Shown piece after piece: positions 53,343-64,000 of a stretch of DNA of 64,000 bases. The notes below the pieces were generated by a model, which did no database searches, was not told the origin of the DNA, and saw nothing but the letters and a program-made list of their open reading frames with translations. The position numbers were made by a program, and so were the translations under genes. The first letter of the stretch is position 1; the number at the start of each line of letters is the position of its first letter. This stretch comes from Hoplostethus atlanticus (Eukaryota > Chordata > Actinopteri > Trachichthyiformes > Trachichthyidae), in NCBI GenBank assembly GCA_034670405.1, contig JAXDDX010000001.1:4258501-4322500 (forward strand). Reading direction: 5' to 3'.

Positions 53343-56049
53343 AGGCACAGATACACACAAATACACTTTTTCATACCAGTTTTATTCTCTCACTTTCTCT
53401 TTCGCCTTCTTTCTTTATCACTCCATCATTCTCAGTCTTTCTCTCACTTCGAGAACTAGAGTTTGGCTTTTTTGAAAACGTGGTGCCCCAGAAGGCAATA
53501 TCCGGATATGGTTTTCGTGGCTGCATCATAAAATATCCCCGCCAGAACAGTTAACCAGTGTCTTATCTGTTTGACATGCTTTTCGTAGTGGTTCATTCAC
53601 CCGCAGCCCATTAAATGACATTAGCAATAACATTAGCAATTACTGAAACCGTAATCTTTCCCCACTTGTGATTAGTAACCGTGTTTAACAGAGGGCTGCT
53701 ATTTACCTGCTCTTTGTAACGTTGGTATTGTAAAGCTGAGTGTACATGGATTACATGGTTCCTATGCATCTCGTAGCCGGGCTCTCAGGTAGTCACTGAC
53801 CCAAGAGACAAAGGTCGCCAGCGAGAGACAAACAGAGCTGTACTCATCCTCCTAATTCTCAGGAATGTCCTCCTGGAGACAAGAGAGAGGCTCTTTCACA
53901 TGGCTCCTAATCAGAGTCATGCTCCCTGCACTTAATTTCGGAGGACACTTGGTGAACAACTGCCTTGTCTTCATTCAAACGGCTGCATTGGCTTGGTGTC
54001 CTATTCACCCCTGCAGAACCATCACCGGACAATGTTTGTTCACGGCCATGCCGATGCCTCTCTCTCACGCCACACGCGTTCATCGCTACTTTAACAACTT
54101 GTCGCTTTACATCACAACTTTATTTATTTACTTGTGTTAAAAAACACATGCATACTACTGTGGTATTGCTGTGGTATTTTTCTTTTGCACGTTTTTGTGT
54201 TCAATTTGGATCATTTTGACTAAATATGTGACAGACACACACCACAGATCCTTAATTGTACCTCCCCTATTGACTTACCAGATACTGATGTGTAATTGGA
54301 CTCCAGATTGGGTAAATAAGTTATATAAGTTAAAACAAATTATTTTAAATAATGTTATACAGTCTTTATTGAGGAAAAGAACGATAATATTATTATAAAT
54401 GAGTATGCCAGTCATAGCTGGTATGATGTTAGTATCTGGGCATCATTTTGCCTATGTTTATACAGACAAACAGCATGTGATCCTAACTTAACCGTGATTT
54501 GCGGGTTCAGATGTGCTCTGAGCCAGCTGCAGTAGTCATCATAGCATCCCTCCCAGGAGTCTGTAACAATTATTATAACAAAGCTTTATAACATATAACT
54601 TGAGAATGGGGCCTCTGGCCGCCCCACGGGTCTTTGCTCTCACTGTTGTGTAGCAGGGTATTACTGTAAATCTATGGGCCTTCTTGGCACAAGCCGAGAG
54701 GGTGTAGTCTATCTTTAACAATATGACAGTTGGCAAGTGGACTCACCAAGCATTAAAGACACATGTTGGATAATACACTTGTCTATGCACATTTGCCAAG
54801 ATTGCTTCCACAAGGCAGCTCCTCAAATGGTGGTGAGAATTTTCTGACATTTCTAAAATCCTGGATTTAAAATTAACATTTTCTTTTATATTTTATAACT
54901 GGTCTTGACTTTCTAATCCCACCGAGGGCTCATGTCCCTTAAGTTTCGTAATGAGCCATATTTTACAGACTTCAGCTCCTCTGGGGACTGTGATTTAGCC
55001 TGAGAATTAGCAGACTTGAAGTAATTTATAGAACTATTTCACTGCATCATAGTGAAGCTATGGAGCAGGCCATTTTCATTTTCTTTAGTATAATGCCAGC
55101 CATTTCCTGCCAGATTTGCATGAGCTAGGGCAGATTGACAGTAAACATCTGTGAGTGTAGGACTAATGGGTCCACAGGCATGGATACTATTTCAAACTGG
55201 GATGAGTTGTGTCACAATTTCACAATCCTCTGTCACTGATGTTTTTGTTTTCAAGACTTTCTTTTTAAGTTGTTGAAGGTAGTCAAATCTCCTTTCTTCA
55301 GCAGGGCAACATCCCGATATGTCTGGCCTTGGCCTGAATATAGACCTATACGAGTTAGTGGATGGCAAATATAGCCAAAGCTGGATGTATCACAGCAAAG
55401 GGATTTGTGGAAATTGTGCTCACAGACAATCATAATTGGGATGATTTTGTGTGGTTGTCCCAGTCTAAAGATAGTGACTCACATGGCAAACACAAGACAT
55501 GGCAGAACCAAGCACTAAACCTGCAAAATGTGTGGTTCCTGAAATTGGTGGCCTGGACAATTAGGGAAGTGGGGTCCAAACAGGGGCACTGGCCAGAGGC
55601 CGCTGAAGGCGCGTGATTCAGACTGAAAGGTAGCAGCTATGATGGAGGGTCATGGACAAAGGGTCCACTCACCAATGCTCTTTTGCTTTACGCCTCAAAC
55701 CCACGCGCACTGCCCTTCGATTGCTTATTGAATTACATCTAATCATTCAATTAAAGTCACATGGAGGAGCAGCATAAGTTGTCTCAGCCAAGTCACTGGC
55801 CCCCAGATAACGAGTGCTGTGTTGTTGTACGTGGGAAGTTTGAAAACAAGATGTCTGATGATGGGTGTCTCAGTCACTAGCTGCAACCAGTTTTACAGAT
55901 GGCAGCAGGGGGAAAGCACCAGCAAGAATCTGGATAAGTTGACAAAGAAAGTTGACATGTTGTGCCCATCCCATACTTCGAAAAATACATTTCACATATA
56001 ACTTCACAATATTTATGTGAGTGAGTTACATATAAATAAAGCGTAAGTA

Positions 56050-57035
56050 TAAAGCATGCAATCAGGGTCGAGAGTTTCACTTACTGCTAAATTAAACATT
56101 AGAAAGAGCAAGACACATGATTTAAGCGACTTTGAGCATGGTATGATCTCCGTTGCCAGATACTCTAGTGATCAGAAACAGACAGCTTCCTGTTATTTTG
56201 GCACTACAGAGTCCAGAATTTACCAAGAATGGTGCAATACACAAAAAACATCCTGTCAGCAGGAGACTTGTGGGCAAAAACATTGATGAGACGGGAGAAT
56301 GGTACAACTTGTTCAAGCTAACAGGTGGGCCAAGTATACAAATAATATGTCAGGACAACAGTTTTGTGCAGAAGGGCACCTCAGAACGCACCACTCATCG
56401 AACCTTAATGTGGATGGGCTACAGCAGCAGAAGACCATGCCAGCTTCCACTCCTGTCAGATAAGAACAAGAAGATGAGGCTACAGTGGACAAGTGATCAC
56501 CAACATTGGATAATTGAAGAATGGAAAGATGTGTCCTGGTCTGATGGATCACGGTTTATGTTGCAACATGTTGATTGGAAGGGTCAAAAATCCATGGACC
56601 CATCCTGCCTGGTGTCAACAGTACAGTCTGCTGGTTGTGGTGTAATGCAGTGAGAAATGTCTTCTTGGCAGACATGAAGCCCCTTAGGACCAACTGAGCA
56701 TGCTTTGAAAACCACAGCATGTCTAAACATTGCTGCTGACCAGGATGCCCTGGTCTACCCTTTTTTACATGGATACTAGTCCCCACAGCTCAACCCAATA
56801 GAACACGTATGGGATGAGGTGGGAAGGAATGTCTGCAGCGTGAACGTGCAGCTGAAAATGCATGCCTGACAATGCATGACACTAGCAAGTCAGCATGGAA
56901 CAGGTCACTGTGGAACATTTCCAGCACCTTGTTCAATCAATGCAGTGAAGAATTCAGGCTGTTCTGGGGGCAAGAGGGGGTCCTACCTAAATACTAGCTA
57001 GGTATACCTAATAAAGAGGATACTGAGTGTATATC
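56050..57035 (+). pseudogene. Degraded Tc1/mariner-like transposon
   Basis: Translation shows pieces of a Tc1-like transposase in order. These are DLSDFEHGMISVAR near 56120-56160, THRTLMWMGYSSRRP near 56390-56440, then WSDGSRF near 56537-56557 (the family usually has WSDESRF, so a catalytic-region Asp-Glu is altered), SMDPSCLVSTVQ near 56590, and a nucleotide match to the QLNPIEHVWDEV block near 56787-56820. The reading frame is broken and about 300 bp between WSDGSRF and NPIEH are missing or scrambled. The 3' end (57005-57034, 'acctaataaagaggatactg') matches the usual terminal repeat of this fish family. A matching 5' terminal repeat is not evident, so the element is a dead relic between alx4 and lmo2. 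Confidence 0.85.
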
Positions 57036-59790
57036 TGCAAGTATATCCCAGATCTAAAATATATTTCAAATAAATGTAATCGACATGAATGAATACATTT
57101 TGGGAAATATACTGAAACATATCTCTAACCATATTCTGAAGTATATGTGAAATGATTTTTCTATATTGGATAGCATCTGGTGTGATGCAGCAGTATTGAA
57201 CGGTGAATGATCAGAAGACTCTCAATAATATATTTTATTTAAGGCTGTAGAATGTCAATATTCAGGAGAAATGGGACATTTCTTGGCATACTTCTGTATG
57301 TGTCTAAGACCTTATGCAGGGTCACTTCCAAGGTTCCCTCGATGCATACAAGTTCCATGTGGAGATCTACTGTGGCTGGAGCCTGTTGGGTGTTGAGAGG
57401 CAGCAGTGAGTGAGGAGGAAATGGGGTCTGGCATGTTGACTCAGGAGTAAATCCCCCTGGACCTCTCAAAATGCTGCTATTAGAGTTTAATCACCCTGCT
57501 ATCCTGGACACACTCTGGAGCTGTGAGGGATGACTGATGAGCAACACTGTAAGCTTCAGCCTCATCCAGAAGCTGCAATCAATGGTTTGGTAGGATTACG
57601 ATCTAATGATGAGGACACAGAAAACTCTAAAACAGAATAATTTTCATCCATCCTTTCCAAATGTAATGTTTAAAATAAAAGCCGCTTTCCAGCTTTTGAA
57701 CAACTGGTTTCTGAAACCACTACATTACAGATACTTGTAAATGATATGGAATGAATAGCCCATGCAATTTACTTCTTCAGACACATTTCACTAACTGAGA
57801 TTTCCCAAGGCCTTTGCAACAATGTTCTCAATTTCTCAACAAGCAAGACTCTTTGTTTTCATTGTGCTCAACCCATATTCAGACACAGGGCCCATTCTGT
57901 TGTCTACAAAGCCAAAAGAAATGCACCAGAGAATTGTCTCAAGAAGATTTGCATAATGCTAAGTGATTGAGTCTCTATTTTAAGCAGAATTTTTTCCAGA
58001 CGTGGCTGTTTGAGCTACCAGAGAAAAGGAAAAAGAACAAGTGTGGAGAGAAATGGACTATCAAAGGGAGGAACAGAGCTTTCATGTTAGGACACTTTGA
58101 TTGTGTTACAGATTGGTTCCAGGTGAGGCAACTCAGGGAGAGAGGAAATCCAAGGGAAGAGAGAAGTTCTTAAGTAAGGATGGCATCGGCAGGATTTAAA
58201 CATTAGGGCAGGATTTAGAATAGCAGGTGTAGAGAATTGATGAGGCTCAGATATTCTGTATTGTGGTGGGTGGCAACACCATAGGGCACTTAAACAGTTT
58301 GGTACTCAAGTGTTTCGTTGTCTCTTTTACGTCTGTGCAGACACACAAGGCCTGGAAATGTGTTATTTAAAATCCCTACCCAGCCAATTTTTATTAAATG
58401 GATTTCTGTTTTGAAGTTCACCATGATCTGTGAGCCTCTCTGGACCAACTCTGGTCCAGCATCATCCTGCCTGGCTCTCCATGCCAGTGTGCTTGTGCTG
58501 GCTCTCTGGGCTGATTGGAAGCAGGCATTGCGTGGGAAGTCCAATTACAAACGGAAATTGCAGCGAGCCCAACATTGTGTAGCCAAGGCTTGCCGCCTGG
58601 TCACTTACCTGCACATCTGCATTGCTTTTTAAAAAGCAGTAGCCACCTTTTTCCACCACCTTAATTGGAGTTTCCATCATTGATTGCTTGAAAGAGAAAT
58701 ACACAGCTACGGTCTGTTTCCTGGTAACGGTCTGGCTTTTCACTGATGTCTGATGAGAGGGAAGTGGGAGTTAGGTTTAAATTTATACCAGGAGGTCCGG
58801 TTTTACACTCACCTAAATGAAACAGTCTAAACGTATGTGATTCCCATGATGTGTGGTGCAGGAGGTGAGATGTGCATGAAATACTGTCGCTGGAATAATG
58901 TGCTCGGATGAAATATCACATACATGACGGTATTGTCTTTTAATGAGAAAATGGTGATGCTTGGCTGGATGAAAAAATGGAAACTAAATTGTTCATAACC
59001 CTGAAATGGTCTACGTAATCACCTGTAGAATAGGATGAATCCTTAAAAAATGGCCTCTGTTATGAAAATCATTTTTCTACTTTATTGGACAGGTTTAGTC
59101 TTTAACGTGCAGCTCCCCCCCCCTTCAGCACAGACTAAAGTTCACCCTTGACCTGTAACACAGTATCCACTCTCTCATGGTCATACTCTACTCTCAGGAA
59201 TGTTTTCATGTGTCATGTAAGTTCATTTTTCTCCTCTGTTCAACCATGCAAAATAATAAGTCAGTGGTTTTGGAGTTATAAAGCACATAATTCCCACGAT
59301 TGTAGTTTCTAATCCATATTATGTGGTCGTGACACACAGCTACATTTATTACCCCAAGTGAAAGAAGTGGCTGGAGACACAATATTGCTGTTTGCCCTTG
59401 TCAGTCTGAGAGGACGGATGGTGCACCTATCACCCCCACCCATCCCATATGCAGGAGTCTCCCCCCCGTATGCATGAAGCAATCTTGGGGCAACGCCTCC
59501 AGTCCAATGTTCACTTCAGAAGCCAGGAACACTGCTCAACATGTGGGGATCATTTTAGGGGGAAAAAATGACTTATGGTCCAAGAAACATATGTAAAAGA
59601 CATACAGTAGATTGGCTCAAAACAGATTTACTACACTTGCATCACAGACTTTTGTCTATATATACTATTTTACCCTTCACTAACTTCCGATTGATTTTGG
59701 TGACATTGGATCTATCAGTCAAATGAAAATACTAAAACATTACTTATGAGTCACTGAGGATTATTGTTTTACACATCCTGGAGAATAATG

Positions 59791-59873
59791 TGGGTGTGTG
59801 TGTGTGCATGTGTGTATGTGTGTGTGTGTGCAGGCTCATGCATGTGAATGTGTGAGTGTGTGTGTGTGTGTAT
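59791..59873. repeat. (GT)n-rich compound microsatellite
   Basis: Two GT-rich runs are separated by about 25 bp of mixed sequence. Confidence 0.9.
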
Positions 59874-60764
59874 GCTGATAAATTGCTTTAGTCCCCTGGC
59901 CTCCTTGGCTGGCCTGAAGGGCTGCAGGTATCCAGGCGGGCAGTAATAATCATCATAATAATCACAGAATCCATCACAACACACATCCATACACATGGTG
60001 GGCAGAGAGGACAATGAAGGGGAGGAAAGCTTGAAAGATTCAAATGCAAAAAAAAGTGGGAGTGAAAAAAAAACACATGGAAAGTTAGACAACAAAAATA
60101 GGTGAGAGATTGTGTGAGGTAGAAAGGGAGAAAAAATAATATAAGGTGGGAGAGAAGTAGAGGTGCAAGCAGGGAGGCAGTTTTGTTTTTTTGCCAGGGC
60201 CCCAGAGGTCTTCCAGCTAATAAATCCTCAACACATATTTAATCCAGTCAGAAGACATGCCCAAGGATGCACGCTTATTACTCACCTATCCACCTCTGAA
60301 TGTGCTGCTGTGCCCCCCCCCCCCGCCAGCTTCTACACCCACGGCCCGTCCCTCCCCCAGACTGCAGGCACTACAGGGCTATCAGAGAATCGGAGCAGGA
60401 ATGCGACTCCTGACAGACACATCTCTCAGGACCACAGACAGAATATGTTCCCAATTAGCTCCATCTGATAAAGTGTGAGTGCAAGTGAAACCCAAGGCGG
60501 GTACGATCAATAGCAGTTGACTCGTTCCATCAGATGGCTTTGACATTGACAGACCGTGCTGTGATTAATCACCGTTGTGCAGCAGATAATTGTTCAACCA
60601 CATCTTCCTCTGTAGGTGTCATTGAAGTCCACTGTCACGTCTATAATGCTTTGAATCTGGCTCGTCACTTTCAGTTCCGTTGCTGCTCCAATTAATCTCT
60701 GCTAGAACTGGCACCCATACAAAGCCAACTTCCCCTTTATCTGCCTTTCTGTTATTTCGCACAT

Positions 60765-60790
60765 GCACACACACACACACACACACACAC
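60765..60790. repeat. (CA)n microsatellite
   Basis: This is an uninterrupted CA dinucleotide run. Confidence 0.95.
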
Positions 60791-60858
60791 ATACAGTCTC
60801 TTTTTTTTCTCATACATTACCCATAGAACATCACCAGATGCGTCTACCTGGACCAGAA

Positions 60859-60872
60859 TCGCCATCTGCTGG
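60859..60872 (-). promoter_or_regulatory. CTCF-like core motif between alx4 and lmo2
   Basis: On the minus strand it reads CCAGCAGATGGCGA, matching 13 of 14 positions of CCASYAGRKGGCRS. It is a motif match only. Confidence 0.3.
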
Positions 60873-62492
60873 TCATATTGAACACTGCACCTTCGATGGA
60901 GCGGGGACAATGTGTGGTGGTTGTTTCAGTGGGGTGAGCTGTTTGATAAAAACAAGCTGCAACCCATTGCGGTTTCATCCTCAAAAAGTCTCCTTGGTTT
61001 CCATGCGCACAGCTGGATGTTTTTAGGTTTACCCATACGGGACTGCTGTGACATGGGCACTGGAGATGAAACAGGCCTCCTTCTGCACACAAACACAGCA
61101 CTACACTCACGGCCTTGTGTACAGCTGGTAGGGATGACACAAGAGGCACAGGGCTTTATTGAGTCCTGCTGAGGCTGCTGTGCAAGTCAGGGCAGTGCTC
61201 TGGCAAAGCTCAGCCCGCAGGGCAATGGAGGGGAGCAGGGCGATGGAACGCAGGCTGCTTGGCCGGTGCCGTGGGTCTCTGTGGGTCGGTGTGTTCTGCG
61301 GGGGTGTCGTGAGATGAGACCTGGCCTCTCCTCAGCTCCAGTCCCATTAAACTCGGTGAACTCTGGAGCAGAGGAGCAGCAGATTCCCAGTGCCAACTGA
61401 CCCTCCTTCAACTGTCCTTTGTGACCAGGGTATGTGTTAGATATTATAGTCTACTGTAATAAAGCACTGTACCTAACATGTTGCTTCTCCACACATCCTG
61501 GGCCTGGTGTTCAATATGGAGCTGATTTGTTGGTCAGACCACCACGTATAGACCACGACTTTTTCTATAAAGCAATTCCTCAAGCATTGCTCAATGCCAC
61601 ACTGACAATTCTTCAATCTGCAGACCTCCAAATGAGCAAAGGCCCAGGATCAGTCTTTGTGCCTATATATTCCCATCTCTATTGTGGGAAAACCCATAAG
61701 TATCTCTTTCAGCAAGAGCGCCATCACAGCCTGGGTGGGTTTTAACTCTGTCCCAATTCGTCTGTTCCTTCATTCCTCCCTCATTCATGAATAAACTACT
61801 GTCAGGTCTCGCTAAAGACATCATCTTAGAGCTTCTGTGCTGTTCCTTCTCCCTATACCCTCCTCTCCTTTCTTTCCTCCTCTGTCTTTACCATGTGCTG
61901 CAAATTGTTTCCCGATCACATTCTTTAACCACGTTTTAATGTCAGTTAACGTTGCTTCTCTCACCCTTTAATACGGTGTGGTCAGGCGCCTTCGTTCCCG
62001 ACCTCACACGCAAGCGGAATTCATGGATTCAATTACGTATATTAGGCCTGTAAAGATAACTGGTGATGGCAGGAGGTTGCGGGATGGCACTGGAGGAGCA
62101 CGCCTTGTGGCCAGTTCAGAGTGAGGTGACAGCTGGCAGACATGAAGAACAGAGTATAACCACCATGATGGGCACCAGCTTTGAAGACAGACAGCAAGGA
62201 GAAAGTTCCAGACTTGAACATCATGACCTCATTACCATCAATCTCCCTCTCTCTGGGATTTATTTTCTCTCCCTAAAAGAGGGTTTATACAACACAACTA
62301 ATTGCACCCCATGCACATTTTGCAATTATCTATTTCTTATTTAGTGAACTCTCCTAAGGTTTTGTCCATGGGTTGACAAAACCTCCTAACTGGGAGCTGT
62401 TCGTTATCAAAAGGATCTTCTAGTGACCTCTTGTGGCTAGGAATAGGTATAACAAATGGAATACCACATCTACACATCACATGGGAAAAAGG

Positions 62493-62515
62493 CCTTTGTC
62501 ACATTGTGACAAAGG
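62493..62515. promoter_or_regulatory. Perfect palindrome with opposed SOX-type cores
   Basis: The arms CCTTTGTCAC and GTGACAAAGG are perfect inverses around ATT. Each arm carries the HMG/SOX-type core CTTTGT or ACAAAG. It lies about 1.2 kb downstream of the lmo2 stop. It could be a factor site, a hairpin or part of a repeat; function is not shown. Confidence 0.25.
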
Positions 62516-62994
62516 ACTTTGATTCAAGCATCTATTGTTATCTATTATCTGTCATATCTCTGCATCTTCTTAAAAGCCAATTACAGGCTACAATCAGACG
62601 TGTTCCCTTGAACGTGGCGACTTGGCTTTTCCCTTGTGACTCCCAGGAACACACTCAGACCAAAGGGTACACTCTGTTTCTCTTAATTATAGTTTATTTA
62701 ATAAATCAGACATGTAGATAATCCAAAAATTCTTGGCCGCATTTCTAAATTGTTACAATTACAAAAGAAACATTGAAAACCCCAAGTCAGTAAAATTGGT
62801 ATTGCAAGGGTTCCCTCACTAGAGGGAGCCACCAGTTCAACCTGGCAATACAGTACAATCATTCTGATTAGGGCGTCTTCAGAATGGACGCGGTGTCCAG
62901 ATAATTTCATTCCATTTAGAAATATATCAAAACTCTAAAACATTTTGAGCCTGACTGAGATGATGTAACAGTGTCGGACTACATTAAACTTCAC

Positions 62995-63358
62995 ATATCG
63001 TCACCTTCTTAAACTAATGGCCTAAGTCATATTTTAAAGTTTTTCCAAAAACAGAAAGAACTGAACCAAATATATTGTTGTTCTTTCTTCTGGAAGCAGC
63101 CGCCATCTTGTAAAGCTTGTAAAATTGCCTAAGTCACAAGAAATTGTGACTTAAGCCATTTTTATTTTTTTTTAATTGCCTAAGTCATACTTTTGACATA
63201 GGCCATTATACTACCAGGGTAGGAACAGCATGATCTTTTCAATAAGGATGTAGGCAATTTTACCAGAGGTGGCCAGCATCATGAAGAGATGATTTAGGCA
63301 AAAAAAACATTTTCCTCAAAATATGACTTAGGCCATTAGTTTAAGAAGGTGACGATAT
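62995..63358. mobile_element. 364-bp foldback (MITE-like) element
   Basis: The ends form a perfect 41-bp inverted repeat (62995-63035 and 63318-63358), starting ATATCGTCACC. Inside, the motif TGACTTAGGCC or its inverse recurs eight times with small changes (near 63019, 63125, 63146, 63176, 63194, 63247, 63291 and 63324). There is a second perfect 10-bp inverted pair at 63130-63139/63144-63153. There is no open reading frame. A TA dinucleotide sits at both ends, compatible with TA target duplication, but it is also part of the inverted repeat. It was probably inserted into the lmo2 3' UTR or flank. Confidence 0.75.
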
Positions 63359-63540
63359 ATTTGCATTTGTTCATTGCTAAAAATTCAAAAATTCCAGTAT
63401 GTATAACAAATAGTAATTATTGCATGTATACATATTTTCATAGTTTTGCATTCAAGGATGAAGCCTCAGATAAAGAGCTTTCTCTCATTGCTGGTGCAGC
63501 CTTCATTAGTCTCTAGCAGAGAGCAATGCAGAGATGAAAT

Positions 63541-63574
63541 CCCGCCCCCCCACCCCCCACCCCCCCCCGCCCCC
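63541..63574 (-). repeat. C-rich tract, G-quadruplex-prone on the lmo2 sense strand
   Basis: The minus strand has at least five runs of three or more G separated by single bases, about 130 bp after the lmo2 stop. Such runs meet the usual G-quadruplex pattern. Confidence 0.85.
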
Positions 63575-63701
63575 ATGTGGATATGAGATACATGATAAAG
63601 CCTGCATTAGGCAAACACAAAGTCTGTGTAACAATGAAGATCCATTCTAACCCAGGGTGAAGCGGCAGGGGACGCTCCATCCAGTTGTGGAGGAGGTTCT
63701 C

Positions 63702-63927
63702 CTAGACCATATTGTTGTTGTTGAGTTTGGTCCACTCAAAGATGTCCTGCTCACACACAATGTCTGAGTTGATGAGCAGGTAGCGGTCACCCACACAGAA
63801 GTGCTTCTGGCAGGCGGCACACTTGAAGCACTCCAGATGGTACACCTTGTCCCGCACGCGCATCGTCATCTCAAATGCACGGATCCTCTTCTCACAGGAT
63901 GCACAGAGCCCATCCTGACCAAAAAGC
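63702..63927 (-). CDS. lmo2: LMO2 LIM-only protein, last coding exon (partial gene)
   Basis: After an acceptor (CACCTAG at 63928-63934) one base completes a split Arg codon. Then 74 residues run from [11 protein letters not shown] to the TAG at 63704-63702. This is LIM domain 2, with zinc ligands C8, C11, H30, C33 and C36, C39, C58, D61 (numbered in the exon) all present. [40 protein letters not shown] and EWTK identify LMO2 rather than LMO1, LMO3 or LMO4. LMO2 does not bind DNA; it bridges LDB1 with TAL1/E-protein and GATA factors in blood and endothelial progenitors. LIM1 and earlier exons lie right of the window. The C-terminal tail reads KLNNNNMV, with a short Asn run coded by AAC repeats where mammals have a short NG-type ending. 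Confidence 0.93.
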
Positions 63928-64000
63928 CTAGGTGGGTGAGAAGATGTCAACATGTGATTGAGTGGAACAGGAAAAACATTCACACACTCTTGATGAGGTG

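Larger units (their letters stand above)
45310..55990. other. alx4 upstream region, no gene seen
   Basis: No coding domain was recognised. The region holds the two copies of a duplicated block at 45.6 and 47.2 kb, an (ATT)n tract at 46339-46375, a SINE fragment at 47.7 kb and CT repeats at 53.3 kb. Stretches such as 54.9-55.2 kb are free of simple repeats and look like possible conserved non-coding DNA. That last point is impression only. Confidence 0.5.
57040..62690. other. alx4-lmo2 intergenic region, no gene seen
   Basis: No domain-bearing frame was found. Microsatellites lie at 59791-59873 and 60765-60790 and C runs near 59113 and 60314. A repeat-free stretch at about 58.43-58.70 kb looks single-copy. 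Three CTCF-like motifs lie at 60859, 62423 and 62816 (the last just inside the lmo2 flank). Confidence 0.5.
62693..63701 (-). other. lmo2: Probable lmo2 3' UTR
   Basis: The first minus-strand AATAAA after the stop that I can see is at 62698-62693, giving a 3' UTR of about 1 kb. Within it lie the C-rich tract 63541-63574 (G-rich in the mRNA) and the foldback element 62995-63358. The end point is inferred. Confidence 0.4.

Noticed and set aside
61434..61745. Plus-strand open frame of 103 codons with an unusual amino-acid mix
   Set aside because: No family recognised, no upstream or downstream exon partner, no nearby promoter signal; probably chance.

Overview
The window is vertebrate nuclear DNA, almost certainly from a teleost fish. 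It has split genes with GT/AG introns, long non-coding stretches, abundant (CA)n/(GT)n microsatellites, and several fish-type repeat relics (Tc1-like transposon, LINE 3' tails, tRNA-derived SINE pieces, palindromic MITE-like elements). No bacterial operon, virus, CRISPR array or intact mobile element was seen. About 3% is coding.

Three developmental genes are supported. (1) tspan18, plus strand, seven coding exons from 11949 to 15781, joins to a complete 246-residue tetraspanin. (2) alx4, minus strand, four coding exons from 44953 down to 29803, joins to a complete 368-residue paired-class homeodomain protein with a C-terminal OAR motif. (3) lmo2, minus strand, is present only as its last coding exon (63927 to 63702), carrying LIM domain 2; the rest lies beyond the right edge. 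All exon joins keep frame and use GT/AG sites.

Layout: 1-11.9 kb is the 5' flank or long 5' intron of tspan18; 11.9-16.8 kb is tspan18 and its 3' UTR; 16.8-27 kb is intergenic, with LINE relics at 17.6-19.0 kb; 27-29.8 kb is the probable alx4 3' UTR and flank; 29.8-45 kb is alx4, with introns of about 8.7 kb, 5.1 kb and 168 bp; 45-62.7 kb is the alx4-lmo2 interval, holding a Tc1 relic, a local duplication and candidate regulatory motifs; 62.7-64 kb is the lmo2 3' end, including a foldback element.

The genes do not form a pathway. tspan18 and alx4 converge; alx4 and lmo2 share a strand. All three are known for neural crest, craniofacial/limb or blood-vascular development, so the large non-coding intervals plausibly hold enhancers, though this cannot be shown from one sequence. 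I found no convincing new biological system. The more unusual items are a 364-bp foldback element with eight copies of one short motif beside lmo2, a duplicated block of about 100 bp upstream of alx4, a G-run tract in the likely lmo2 3' UTR, and a group of CTCF-like sites between alx4 and lmo2.
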